Made by a program: the position numbers and the translations under genes. The notes beneath the pieces are model-generated. The model saw only the letters and a program-made list of their open reading frames with translations, was not told where the DNA came from and searched no databases. A stretch of DNA of 10,079 nt, taken from positions 1 through 10,079 of the forward strand of contig JBFWSL010000138.1 in the NCBI GenBank assembly GCA_050248375.1. The letters are read 5' to 3'. The stretch is from JAYZVT01 sp050248375. GTDB lineage: Bacteria; Pseudomonadota; Alphaproteobacteria; Rhizobiales; Methyloligellaceae. Below, piece after piece: positions 1-6,720 of the stretch. Within the stretch, counting starts at the first letter, position 1; each line of letters begins with the position of its first letter.

Positions 1-387
1 GAACACGTCGATGGGGATGCCGCCGCGCGGATACCAGTAGCCTGCGATGCGCAGCCAGCGCGGCTTCACCACATCCACGATCCGCTTGCCGATGGCGATG
101 GTGCAGTCCTCGTGGAAAGCGCCATGATTGCGGAAGCTGGCGAGATAAAGCTTCAGGGACTTGGACTCCAGTATCCAGGCTTTCGGTGCGTAATCGATAA
201 CCAGATGCGCGAAATCGGGCTGCCCCGTGACCGGACAGATCGAGGTGAACTCCGGACAGGCGAAGCGGGCGAGGTAGACCGTATCGGGATGCGGATTTGG
301 CACCCGCTCCAGAACGGCCTTCTCGGGCGAACCGGGCAGGGCGCTTGCCCGGCCGAGCTGCTTCAGTCCCTTCAGCTTGCGTGTCAT
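1..387 (-). CDS. queF: NADPH-dependent 7-cyano-7-deazaguanine reductase QueF, 3' end cut by window edge
   Basis: QueF reduces the nitrile of preQ0 to the aminomethyl group of preQ1 with NADPH, a cytosolic step of queuosine synthesis. The 129 visible residues match the short, single-domain (Bacillus-type) family. CPVTGQPDF at residues 51-59 holds the nucleophile Cys51 and the acid Asp58. The family signature ESKSLKLY is at 74-81, and FHED at 91-94 contains the substrate-binding His92 and Glu93. The PRGG turn lies near the cut end. Family members run about 150-165 residues, so roughly 25 C-terminal residues lie outside the window. The ATG at 387-385 is preceded on the minus strand by GGGAG (plus-strand 393-397), about six bases away, which fixes the start. 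It is the last visible gene of queC-queE-queF, 19 bases after queE. Identification is by motif and context; the truncation is only the window edge. Confidence 0.95.
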   Translation of the reverse strand, partial: MTRKLKGLKQLGRASALPGSPEKAVLERVPNPHPDTVYLARFACPEFTSICPVTGQPDFAHLVIDYAPKAWILESKSLKLYLASFRNHGAFHEDCTIAIGKRIVDVVKPRWLRIAGYWYPRGGIPIDVF

Positions 388-406
388 GTCGGCTCCCGTG
401 AGGCCA

Positions 407-1036
407 TCAGGGCAGACCCATCGTCTTGTGAAGCTGCACGCTCATCCGCCATTTCGGGTTTCGGAGACAATAGGCCAGTGCGGCGCGCGTATTCGCCTCG
501 CGGCAAGGTCCGTCCATTGGCTGGAGGAAGAAGTTGTCGAAAGCGAGTCCGCCGAGCAGCTCCGGGCCGATCCCGTCCTGAGGATAGACCAGCTTCAATT
601 CATTGCCCGAGGTCTGCTTCAGGGGTGCTCCCGCCTTCGGACTGACGCAGATCCAGTCGATGCCGCGCGGCACCTCGAGCGTGCCGTTGGTCTCGATGGC
701 GATATCGAAGCCTTTGCCGTGCAGGGCATCTATCAGGGGGGCATCGACCTGCAGCATGGGTTCACCACCGGTCAGCACCACCAGCCGCCGTCCCGCCCTG
801 CCGGCCCAGGTCCGTTCGCATTCGCCCGCCAGGTCGCCGGCTGTCGCATAGCGCCCGCCACGCTCACCGTCCATGCCGACGAAATCAGTATCGCAGAAGC
901 GGCAAACAGCCGCCGCGCGGTCCTCCTCGCGGCCTGTCCACAGGTTGCAGCCCGCGAAGCGGCAGAATACGGCCGCGCGTCCGGCCTGCGCGCCTTCGCC
1001 CTGCAAGGTGGAGAAGATTTCCTTGACGCTGTACAT
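407..1036 (-). CDS. queE: 7-carboxy-7-deazaguanine synthase QueE (radical SAM), variant CX14CX2C type
   Basis: QueE is a radical SAM enzyme that contracts 6-carboxy-tetrahydropterin to 7-carboxy-7-deazaguanine, the first 7-deazapurine intermediate on the way to preQ0. The 209-residue protein begins with MYSVKEIFSTLQGEG, the family N-terminus with its LQGEG substrate loop. The three cluster cysteines are Cys30, Cys45 and Cys48, spaced CX14CX2C instead of the usual CX3CX2C. This spacing is known from the Burkholderia multivorans subtype. TGGEP at 89-93 is the SAM-binding motif, SPKAG is at 132-136, and the protein ends in QLHKTMGLP, as in the family. The frame stays open upstream to 1153, but that extension is low-complexity and overlaps queC, so I chose the ATG at 1036, which starts exactly at the conserved N-terminus. 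The ribosome site there is weak, suggesting translation coupled to queC, whose stop is 19 bases upstream. Confidence 0.95.
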   Translation of the reverse strand: MYSVKEIFSTLQGEGAQAGRAAVFCRFAGCNLWTGREEDRAAAVCRFCDTDFVGMDGERGGRYATAGDLAGECERTWAGRAGRRLVVLTGGEPMLQVDAPLIDALHGKGFDIAIETNGTLEVPRGIDWICVSPKAGAPLKQTSGNELKLVYPQDGIGPELLGGLAFDNFFLQPMDGPCREANTRAALAYCLRNPKWRMSVQLHKTMGLP

Positions 1037-1055
1037 ATCGTTTCGGTGTTGCCTG

Positions 1056-1784
1056 TCAGGCGCGGGCCCGGGCGGCGCCCGCGCGCCAGCGGGCATGGCC
1101 TTCGGCCCGCAGCCGGCAGGCGGGGCACTCGCCGCAGCCGTAACCCCAGTCATGGCGCCTGCCGCGCTCGCCCTTGTAGCAACTGTGTGTCCCGCTGACC
1201 ACCAGGTCGACCAGCGCCTTTCCGCCGAGTTCGTCGGCCAGCTCCCAGGTCTGGGCCTTGGACATCCACATCAGCGGGGTCTCGATGACGAACTCGGCAT
1301 CCATGCCGAGCCTCAGGGCCTCCGCCAGCGCCTTCAGCGTTCGGTCGCGGCAGTCCGGGTAGCCCGAGTAGTCGGTTTCGCACATCCCGCCGACGAGGTT
1401 CGGGATGCCGCGGCGATACCCGACCGCCGCCGCATAGGTGAAGAACAGCAGGTTCCGGCCGGGCACGAAGGTGTTCGGCAACCCGTTCTCCATCATGCGG
1501 ATCTCGGCGTCACGCGTCAGCGCGGTCTCGCTGATGAGGCCAAGCTCGGGCAGGGCGATCACATGATCCTCGCCGAGCCGGTCCTTCCATTCGGGCCAGC
1601 CCGCCCGCATGGCCGCCCGGATGGCCTGCCTGCCTTCAAGTTCGATCGCATGGCGCTGGCCATAGTCGAACCCGACCGTCTCGACACGTGCGTAGCGCGC
1701 CAGCGCCCAGGCCAGGCAGACGGTCGAGTCCTGCCCGCCGGAGAACAGCACCAGCGCCGCGGATTTGTCCCGGGGCATAACCAT
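1056..1784 (-). CDS. queC: 7-cyano-7-deazaguanine (preQ0) synthase QueC
   Basis: QueC uses ATP and ammonia to turn 7-carboxy-7-deazaguanine into preQ0 by way of an adenylated intermediate and an amide. The 242-residue protein has the PP-loop ATP motif SGGQDS at 15-20, FDYGQRH at 39-45, VPGRN at 107-111 and ETDYSGYPDCR at 136-146. A zinc site of four cysteines is formed by Cys202, Cys217, Cys220 and Cys223 (SCYKG and CGECPAC). The frame is open upstream to 2051, but that part is antisense to eno and unlike the family. Two starts are possible, ATG at 1784 or, two codons later, ATG at 1778. GAAAGAG about seven bases before 1784 favours the first. The short arginine/alanine-rich C-terminal tail after the zinc site is not conserved. 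It is the first gene of the queC-queE-queF operon and is transcribed divergently from eno. Confidence 0.95.
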   Translation of the reverse strand: MVMPRDKSAALVLFSGGQDSTVCLAWALARYARVETVGFDYGQRHAIELEGRQAIRAAMRAGWPEWKDRLGEDHVIALPELGLISETALTRDAEIRMMENGLPNTFVPGRNLLFFTYAAAVGYRRGIPNLVGGMCETDYSGYPDCRDRTLKALAEALRLGMDAEFVIETPLMWMSKAQTWELADELGGKALVDLVVSGTHSCYKGERGRRHDWGYGCGECPACRLRAEGHARWRAGAARARA

Positions 1785-1884
1785 GGTCGGCTCTTTCGCT
1801 TGCCCAATCAGTAAGCTAATACGGATCAGACATTCGCACGTGGGCCTGGGCCCCGCAACTTCGGCCAACAGCAGGGTGAATCTC
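1785..1884. promoter_or_regulatory. divergent intergenic region between queC and eno
   Basis: This 100-base spacer must hold the promoters, or parts of them, for queC (leftward) and eno (rightward), because the two genes start back to back. Ribosome sites are visible at both ends: GAAAGAG on the minus strand (plus-strand 1793-1799) for queC, and AGGGTGA at 1873-1879, five bases before the eno ATG. An AT-rich patch at 1806-1822 contains TAATAC (1817-1822), read in reverse as TATTAG, either of which could be a -10 element. No -35 match at proper spacing is convincing. A GANTC site (GAATC, 1878-1882) lies between the eno ribosome site and its start. I see no riboswitch-like or terminator fold. 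The regulatory role is inferred from gene orientation. Confidence 0.5.
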
Positions 1885-3159
1885 ATGACGGCGATCCTGG
1901 AAATTACCGGGCGCGAAATTCTCGATAGCCGCGGCAACCCCACCATTGAGGTCGACGTCCTGCTGGAGGACGGCTCCCTCGGTCGCGCGGCGGTGCCTTC
2001 CGGCGCCTCCACCGGCGCCCACGAGGCCCATGAACTCCGCGACGGCGGCAAGCGCTATCTGGGCAAGGGCACCCGCAAGGCCGTCTCCGCCGTCAGGGGC
2101 GAGATCCGCAAGGCGCTCATCGGCATGGACGCCGACGACCAGAGGCACATAGATGCCGCCCTGATCGAGCTGGATGGAACTCCCAACAAGGCCCGCCTCG
2201 GAGCCAACGCCATCCTCGGGGTATCGCTGGCCGTGGCCAAGGCGGCGGCGGAGTCCTGCGGGTTGCCGCTCTACCGTTACCTAGGCGGCGCCAACGCCCA
2301 TGTGCTCCCTGTGCCCATGATGAACATCATCAATGGCGGCGCCCACGCCGACAACCCGATCGACATCCAGGAATTCATGATCATGCCGGTGGCGGCCGCC
2401 ACCTGCGCCGACGCCATCCGCGTTGGGGCGGAGATCTTCCATACGCTGCGCAAGGGGCTGAAGGACGCCGGCCACAACACCAATGTCGGCGACGAGGGCG
2501 GCTTCGCGCCGAACCTTGCCTCGGCCGACGAGGCGTTGGGCTTCATCATGAAGGCAATCGAGAAGGCCGGCTACAAGCCGGGCAAGGACGTCGTGCTCGC
2601 CCTCGACGCGGCCTCGACCGAATTTTACGCCAAGGGCAAATACCGCCTCGAAGGCGAAGGCAGGACCCTAGATAGCGACGGCATGGCCGCCTACTACGCC
2701 GATCTGGTCAAGCGCTACCCCATCGTCTCCATCGAGGACGGCATGGCGGAGGACGACTGGAAAGGCTGGAAAGCCCTGACGGAAGCCATCGGCGGCAAGT
2801 GCCAGCTCGTGGGCGATGACCTGTTCGTTACCAATCCGGACCGGCTCAGGAAGGGTATAGAGAAAGGCATCGCGAATTCGATTCTGGTGAAGGTCAACCA
2901 GATCGGCACCCTTACAGAGACGTTCCGTGCGGTCGAGATGGCGCAACATGCGTCTTACACGGCAGTCATCTCCCACCGCTCCGGCGAGACGGAGGATGCA
3001 ACCATAGCCGATCTTGCTGTCGCCACGAACGCCGGGCAAATCAAGACGGGCTCGCTGTCACGGTCCGACCGGCTGGCCAAGTACAACCAGCTCATTCGCA
3101 TTGAAGAAGAACTCGGCGACGCTGCCGTTTACGCGGGACGTTCCATTTTGAGACTTTAG
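1885..3159 (+). CDS. eno: enolase (phosphopyruvate hydratase)
   Basis: Enolase interconverts 2-phosphoglycerate and phosphoenolpyruvate in glycolysis and gluconeogenesis; it is a Mg-dependent cytosolic enzyme. The 424 residues are the normal family length. The N-terminal domain opens with ITGREILDSRGNPT, and the flexible loop SGASTG is at 39-44. The barrel carries the catalytic His in GGAHADN (His154), GDEGGFAPN with Glu204, metal ligands Asp241, Glu284 (SIEDG) and Asp311 (GDDLF), the catalytic base Lys336 (LVKVNQIGT) and the SHRSGETED signature at 363-371. The open frame extends upstream to 1765, but the conserved N-terminus and AGGGTGA at 1873-1879 fix the ATG at 1885. Small departures from the usual sequence appear just after the flexible loop (HELRDGGKRYLGKG, with what looks like one residue fewer). 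All catalytic residues are present, so it should be active. The antiporter gene starts 31 bases after its stop with no terminator between. Confidence 0.98.
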   Translation: MTAILEITGREILDSRGNPTIEVDVLLEDGSLGRAAVPSGASTGAHEAHELRDGGKRYLGKGTRKAVSAVRGEIRKALIGMDADDQRHIDAALIELDGTPNKARLGANAILGVSLAVAKAAAESCGLPLYRYLGGANAHVLPVPMMNIINGGAHADNPIDIQEFMIMPVAAATCADAIRVGAEIFHTLRKGLKDAGHNTNVGDEGGFAPNLASADEALGFIMKAIEKAGYKPGKDVVLALDAASTEFYAKGKYRLEGEGRTLDSDGMAAYYADLVKRYPIVSIEDGMAEDDWKGWKALTEAIGGKCQLVGDDLFVTNPDRLRKGIEKGIANSILVKVNQIGTLTETFRAVEMAQHASYTAVISHRSGETEDATIADLAVATNAGQIKTGSLSRSDRLAKYNQLIRIEEELGDAAVYAGRSILRL

Positions 3160-3190
3160 GACGGGGAGGCTGCTTCAGGCCGCCGGTGAC

Positions 3191-5035
3191 ATGGCAAGCA
3201 TAACAATCATCAACCTCTTCATGCTATTCGTCACGGCGTTGCTCATTCTGGGCATACTGTCGAGTCTCGTTGCCGCGCGCTTCGGCGCTCCCCTGCTCCT
3301 CGTCTTCCTCATCGTCGGAATGGTCGTCGGCGAGGAGGGCCCCGGCCAGGTCGCCTTTAACGACTACCGGCTGACCTATCTCATAGGCACCATCAGCCTT
3401 GCCATCATCCTCTTCGACGGCGGCCTCAGGACGCGGCTGGAGAGTTTCAGGGGCGTGCTCATTCCCTCCGTCCTGCTGTCCACCGTCGGGGTGGCCGTCA
3501 CGGCGGGGCTGACCGGGTTCCTGGCCATGTATGTCCTGGGCCTGTCGATGCTTGAGGGATTGCTGGTCGGCGCCATGGTCGCCTCCACCGACGCGGCCGC
3601 GGTGTTCTTTCTTCTGCGCACGGGCGGCCTGCAGTTGCGAACGCGCGTGCAGTCCACGCTTGAGATCGAGTCCGCCACCAACGATCCCGCCGCCATCTTC
3701 CTGACGCTGCTGCTGGTGCAGCTTGTCACCACGCCAAAGCTGAACGCCGGCGTGGAATCGCTCTTGTTGCTTCTGGAGCAGGGCGTGATGGGCGCCGCCA
3801 TAGGGCTGCTCGGCGGCTTCCTGCTGGCCACTGCGCTCAACCGACTTGACCTGCCCTCGGGCCTGCATCCCCTGTTCGTCGTGTGTTCGGCGCTGGCGCT
3901 GTTCTCCATCGCCTCCCTGCTGGGAGGTTCCGGTTTCCTCGGCGTCTACCTGGCCGGACTGGTGCTCGGCAACAGGCCGGTGCGCGCCGCCCCGGCCATC
4001 ATTTCCTTCCACGACACTGCGACCTGGCTCTGCCAGATATCCATGTTCATCGTGCTGGGGCTTCTCGTCACGCCGACCAAGCTCATACCGTATCTCGCGC
4101 AGGCGCTGGTAATCGCCGCGTTTCTCATGCTGATCGCCCGGCCCGTCGCCGTCGCCCTGTGCCTTGCGCCGTTCCGCTTCACCGTGCCGGAACAGTCTTT
4201 CGTCGCCTGGGTCGGCCTGCGAGGGGCCGTTTCGATCTTTCTCGCCGCCATCCCCACGCTGGCGGAGGTTCCCAACGCCGAAGTCTATTTCAACGTGGTG
4301 TTCGTGGTCGTCTTCGCCTCGCTCCTGATCCAGGGCTGGACGATCAACTCGCTGGCCAAGTGGCTGAATGTAGCGCTCCCGCGCGAACGCAAGCAGGTCA
4401 ATCGCGTCGAGATCGATATTCCCGGCCAGCTCTCCCAGGAGATGGTCGGTTATCCCGTGACCGCATCGAGCCCGGTGCTGGACGACGCGGCCGTGCCGGA
4501 TTGGGCACAGCCCGTCATCGTGGTCCGTAACGACGACATCTTGAGTTCCGTTTCGGCCGGAGCGCTCCGCCCGGGCGATTTCGCATATTTCGTCGCGCCA
4601 CCGGAACGCGCCGAAGTGCTGGATACGCTGTTCGCGCCGGGCACCGTCCAGACACAGCAGAGGCAGGGGCTGCAGCTTCCTGTCCGCACCGATGTGCGGG
4701 TCTCCTACCTCGCCGACATGTATGGCGGCACGGTCGAGGAAGACCGGCGCGACGAGACCGTCTCCGACTTCTTCAATCGCGTTTTCGACGGCCGACCCAA
4801 CAGTGGTGACCGGGTCGAACTCGGCGATGTGACGCTCATCGCGCGCTCTGTCGAAGAGAACCGCGTTACCGAGGCTGGCATCCTGTTGACGGTCAAGCCC
4901 AGGGAACAGGCTGCCGACACATCGGCTGCCGGTGGCCCTTCCAAGCCTGTCGCAAGGGAGAGCAGATCGCTGCTTTCCCGTATCGCCGGCGGGGCCCGCG
5001 GTCTGACGAACTGGCTGCGCGGCAAGCGGCATTAA
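3191..5035 (+). CDS. K+/H+ antiporter, CPA1 family, NhaP2/CvrA type with C-terminal regulatory domains
   Basis: This is a predicted inner-membrane cation/proton antiporter of 614 residues. Residues 1-390 form about 12-13 hydrophobic segments. CPA1 signatures are visible: ASTDAAAVFFLL at 131-142, ESATNDPAA at 160-168 with the Asn164-Asp165 pair expected for ion binding, and GLRGAVSI at 342-349 with the conserved Arg344. Residues about 400-485 (VEIDIPGQL through ERAEVLDTLF) resemble a TrkA-C/RCK-C ligand-binding domain. Residues about 498-568 (ADMYGGTVEED, TVSDFFNRVF, GDRVELGDVTLIAR) resemble the CorC/HlyC transporter-associated domain. That order is typical of NhaP2 (CvrA). A basic tail of about 45 residues follows. 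Exact ion preference (K+ or Na+) cannot be read from sequence. The ATG at 3191 has a poor ribosome site: GGGGAGG at 3163-3169 is 21 bases away and GGTGA at 3185-3189 almost touches it, so output may be low or coupled to eno. The gene ends in tandem TAA stops. Confidence 0.9.
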   Translation: MASITIINLFMLFVTALLILGILSSLVAARFGAPLLLVFLIVGMVVGEEGPGQVAFNDYRLTYLIGTISLAIILFDGGLRTRLESFRGVLIPSVLLSTVGVAVTAGLTGFLAMYVLGLSMLEGLLVGAMVASTDAAAVFFLLRTGGLQLRTRVQSTLEIESATNDPAAIFLTLLLVQLVTTPKLNAGVESLLLLLEQGVMGAAIGLLGGFLLATALNRLDLPSGLHPLFVVCSALALFSIASLLGGSGFLGVYLAGLVLGNRPVRAAPAIISFHDTATWLCQISMFIVLGLLVTPTKLIPYLAQALVIAAFLMLIARPVAVALCLAPFRFTVPEQSFVAWVGLRGAVSIFLAAIPTLAEVPNAEVYFNVVFVVVFASLLIQGWTINSLAKWLNVALPRERKQVNRVEIDIPGQLSQEMVGYPVTASSPVLDDAAVPDWAQPVIVVRNDDILSSVSAGALRPGDFAYFVAPPERAEVLDTLFAPGTVQTQQRQGLQLPVRTDVRVSYLADMYGGTVEEDRRDETVSDFFNRVFDGRPNSGDRVELGDVTLIARSVEENRVTEAGILLTVKPREQAADTSAAGGPSKPVARESRSLLSRIAGGARGLTNWLRGKRH

Positions 5036-5111
5036 TAATCGATTAAGTCCCTTTCGCTAAGAATGAAGAGTCGGACTCAAGCGAATCGGTCGCGTCATCA
5101 GAAGAAGCCGC
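5036..5111. promoter_or_regulatory. ftsB upstream spacer with palindromes and three clustered GANTC sites
   Basis: This 76-base gap lies between the antiporter and ftsB. A perfect 10-base palindrome, TAATCGATTA, spans 5036-5045 and overlaps the second of two tandem stop codons. GAGTCGGACTC at 5068-5078 is an 11-base palindrome around a central G and contains two GANTC sites; a third (GAATC) is at 5083-5087. TTCGCT (5053-5058) and AGCGAA (5080-5085) form a further inverted pair around it. GANTC is methylated by CcrM in most alphaproteobacteria and can control cell-cycle promoters through GcrA. A promoter for ftsB here is inferred; TAAGAAT at 5058-5064 could be a -10 element, but I see no good -35. 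There is no terminator-like hairpin with a T run. Confidence 0.4.
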
Positions 5112-5423
5112 ATGCGTCTGCGTAAAGCCATTTTCCCCGTCGTCTGCCTCAGCCTCATGGGCTATTTCGCCTATCATCTCATCGTCGGCGAACGCGGCCT
5201 CGGTGCCCGCGATCGCATCGAAAAACGCATTACCATGCTCGAGGGAGAACTGAACGGCCTGAAGGCCGTGCGCGGCCAGCTTGAGCGCGACGTGGCATTG
5301 CTGAGGGCGGAGAAGCTCGATCCGGACATGCTCGACGAGCGCGCCCGCGCCATCCTGAACTTCGCCCATCCCAACGACCTGGTCATCATGGACCCGAAGT
5401 CTCCCGCCCCCTTGGGCCGCTAA
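5112..5423 (+). CDS. ftsB: cell division protein FtsB / septum formation initiator (DivIC family)
   Basis: FtsB-type proteins are small bitopic membrane proteins that join FtsL and FtsQ at the division site and help activate septal peptidoglycan synthesis. The 103 residues show the family layout: a short basic cytoplasmic start (MRLRK), one membrane span at about 7-25, then a periplasmic heptad-rich coiled coil at about 33-68. A conserved C-terminal segment follows, LDPDMLDERARAILNFAHP, where family members carry the (D/E)xxxExARxxLN(F/Y) pattern. The ATG at 5112 is preceded by GAAGAAG (5101-5107), an acceptable purine-rich ribosome site. The position between eno and pdhA is the usual one for this gene in alphaproteobacteria. 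Length and architecture fit FtsB; an FtsL/DivIC-type relative is possible, but the context supports FtsB. Confidence 0.88.
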   Translation: MRLRKAIFPVVCLSLMGYFAYHLIVGERGLGARDRIEKRITMLEGELNGLKAVRGQLERDVALLRAEKLDPDMLDERARAILNFAHPNDLVIMDPKSPAPLGR

Positions 5424-5588
5424 CCCCGCGCAGCCTCACGAATAGCTGAATTGCAGCGGCCGCACGGCTTCGGTTTTGCGCACAGTTTCAAAGTCCTAGT
5501 TACTGCCATACCGGCGTCTCTCCATCTGGCAATGCGCGGATACTTCGTGTAACGTTTCGCAAAAAGGGGAACGCACACTGGAGGCCGT
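5424..5588 (+). promoter_or_regulatory. 165-base leader/promoter region of the pyruvate dehydrogenase operon
   Basis: This is the largest non-coding gap in the window. It most likely holds the pdhA promoter and 5' leader, since the four genes after it are closely spaced. TTGCGC at 5476-5481 and TAGTTA at 5497-5502 could be -35 and -10 elements, but the 15-base spacing is short. A later AT-rich patch (5541-5576) contains TGTAACGTTTCG. GCGGCCGC at 5456-5463 is an 8-base palindrome followed by CGGTTTT, which is too weak to be called an intrinsic terminator for ftsB. TGGAGG at 5579-5584, four bases before the ATG, is a near-ideal ribosome site and fixes the pdhA start. I see no open frame with plausible coding content. 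Confidence 0.45.
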
Positions 5589-6671
5589 ATGACCGCGCCC
5601 GACGACCACATCGCCGGAGGTGCCGGAATAGTAGGCGCGCCCGCGCCTGCTTATGCCGCGCCCGGCGAGGCGGTCTTCGCCCACTCCGGCTCCAACACCC
5701 AGTCCGACATCGAATTCTCTCCTGAAGAAGAGCGCGAGGCCTATCGGCAGATGCTGCTGATCCGCCGCTTCGAGGAGAAGGCCGGACAGCTTTACGGCAT
5801 GGGCTTCATCGGCGGGTTCTGCCACCTCTACATCGGCCAGGAAGCCGTGGTCACCGGCATGCAGATGTGCATCGGTGACGGCGATCAGGTCATCACCACC
5901 TACCGCGACCATGGCCACATGCTCGCTTGCGGCATGGATCCCAAGGGCGTGATGGCCGAACTTACCGGACGCCGCGGCGGCTATTCCAGGGGCAAGGGCG
6001 GCTCCATGCACATGTTCTCCGTGGAGAAGAACTTCTACGGAGGCCATGGCATCGTCGGCGCCTCCGCCCCTCTGGGCGCCGGGCTCGCCTTCGCCAACAA
6101 ATACCGCGGCAACGACAACGTCTGCCTGACCTATTTCGGCGACGGCGCCTCCAACCAGGGCCAGATTTACGAAAGCTTCAACATGGCGAAGCTCTGGCTG
6201 CTGCCGGTGGTCTTCATCATCGAGAACAACAAATACGGCATGGGCACGCGCATCGACCGCGCCTCCTCCACCACCGACCTGTCGCAGCGCGGCCTCAGCT
6301 TCGGGATACCCGGCGAGCAGGTGAACGGCATGGACGTGCGCGCCGTGAAGGCGGCCGGCGCCAAGGCCGTCGCCCGCGCGCGCGAAGGGAAGGGGCCATA
6401 TATCCTGGAGATGCTGACCTACCGCTATCGCGGCCACTCCATGTCGGACCCTGCCAAGTACCGCTCCAAGGAAGAAGTCCAGAAGATGCGGGAGGAGCAG
6501 GATCCCATCGAGCAATGCCGTTCGCGCATCATCCGCCGCGGTATTGCCTCGGAGGATGAACTCAAGGCTGTCGACAAGGACATCCGCGCCACGATCAACG
6601 AGGCCGCGGAGTTTGCCCAGAACGATCCCGAACCCGATGCGTCCGAACTGTGGACCGACGTGACCGTCTGA
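5589..6671 (+). CDS. pdhA: pyruvate dehydrogenase E1 component, alpha subunit
   Basis: This is the thiamine-diphosphate-binding half of the E1 heterotetramer, which decarboxylates pyruvate and passes the acetyl group to lipoyl arms of the complex. The 360-residue protein begins with about 40 non-conserved Ala/Pro/Gly-rich residues, then the conserved core. Visible motifs are LLIRRFEEK at 57-64, GFCHLYIGQEA at 76-86, YRDHGH at 105-110, and GGHGIVGA at 151-158. The diphosphate/Mg motif runs from GDG (184-186) to NN (213-214). The loop YRYRGHSMSDP at 278-288 carries the serine that is phosphorylated in eukaryotic homologues. Its length fits alphaproteobacterial PdhA. TGGAGG immediately upstream supports the first ATG even though the leader segment is variable. 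The subunit pairs with pdhB, which follows 49 bases later. A branched-chain 2-oxoacid E1 is less likely, given the neighbouring E1-beta and E2. Confidence 0.96.
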   Translation: MTAPDDHIAGGAGIVGAPAPAYAAPGEAVFAHSGSNTQSDIEFSPEEEREAYRQMLLIRRFEEKAGQLYGMGFIGGFCHLYIGQEAVVTGMQMCIGDGDQVITTYRDHGHMLACGMDPKGVMAELTGRRGGYSRGKGGSMHMFSVEKNFYGGHGIVGASAPLGAGLAFANKYRGNDNVCLTYFGDGASNQGQIYESFNMAKLWLLPVVFIIENNKYGMGTRIDRASSTTDLSQRGLSFGIPGEQVNGMDVRAVKAAGAKAVARAREGKGPYILEMLTYRYRGHSMSDPAKYRSKEEVQKMREEQDPIEQCRSRIIRRGIASEDELKAVDKDIRATINEAAEFAQNDPEPDASELWTDVTV

Positions 6672-6720
6672 CCCCGTACCCCGCCGGCCGCGGCCCGAAT
6701 TCGAGGCAAGGTAAGTCAAT

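Noticed and set aside
112..1198. Plus-strand open frames over queF and queE (112-645 and 377-1198)
   Set aside because: They overlap queF and queE, whose catalytic motifs are unmistakable, and their translations resemble no protein family.
3224..5032. 602-codon open frame on the minus strand opposite the antiporter
   Set aside because: It is antisense to a gene with clear family motifs, is rich in Gly/Arg/Asp/Gln as expected from reversed GC-rich codons, and shows no recognisable domain. It is a shadow of the real gene.
5041..5064. CtrA-type site (TTAA-N7-TTAA) before ftsB
   Set aside because: Only one TTAA half-site (5043-5046) is present; the second is missing at the required spacing.
5451..5480. 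Possible intrinsic terminator after ftsB (GC palindrome followed by TTTT)
   Set aside because: The possible stems are three or four pairs with poor loops, and the T run is only four bases, interrupted by GC. It is not enough to call.
6672..6720. Hairpin in the pdhA-pdhB gap around the GGCCGCGGCC palindrome (6686-6695)
   Set aside because: The palindrome leaves too small a loop, the alternative stem is only four pairs, there is no T run, and the operon context argues against termination here.
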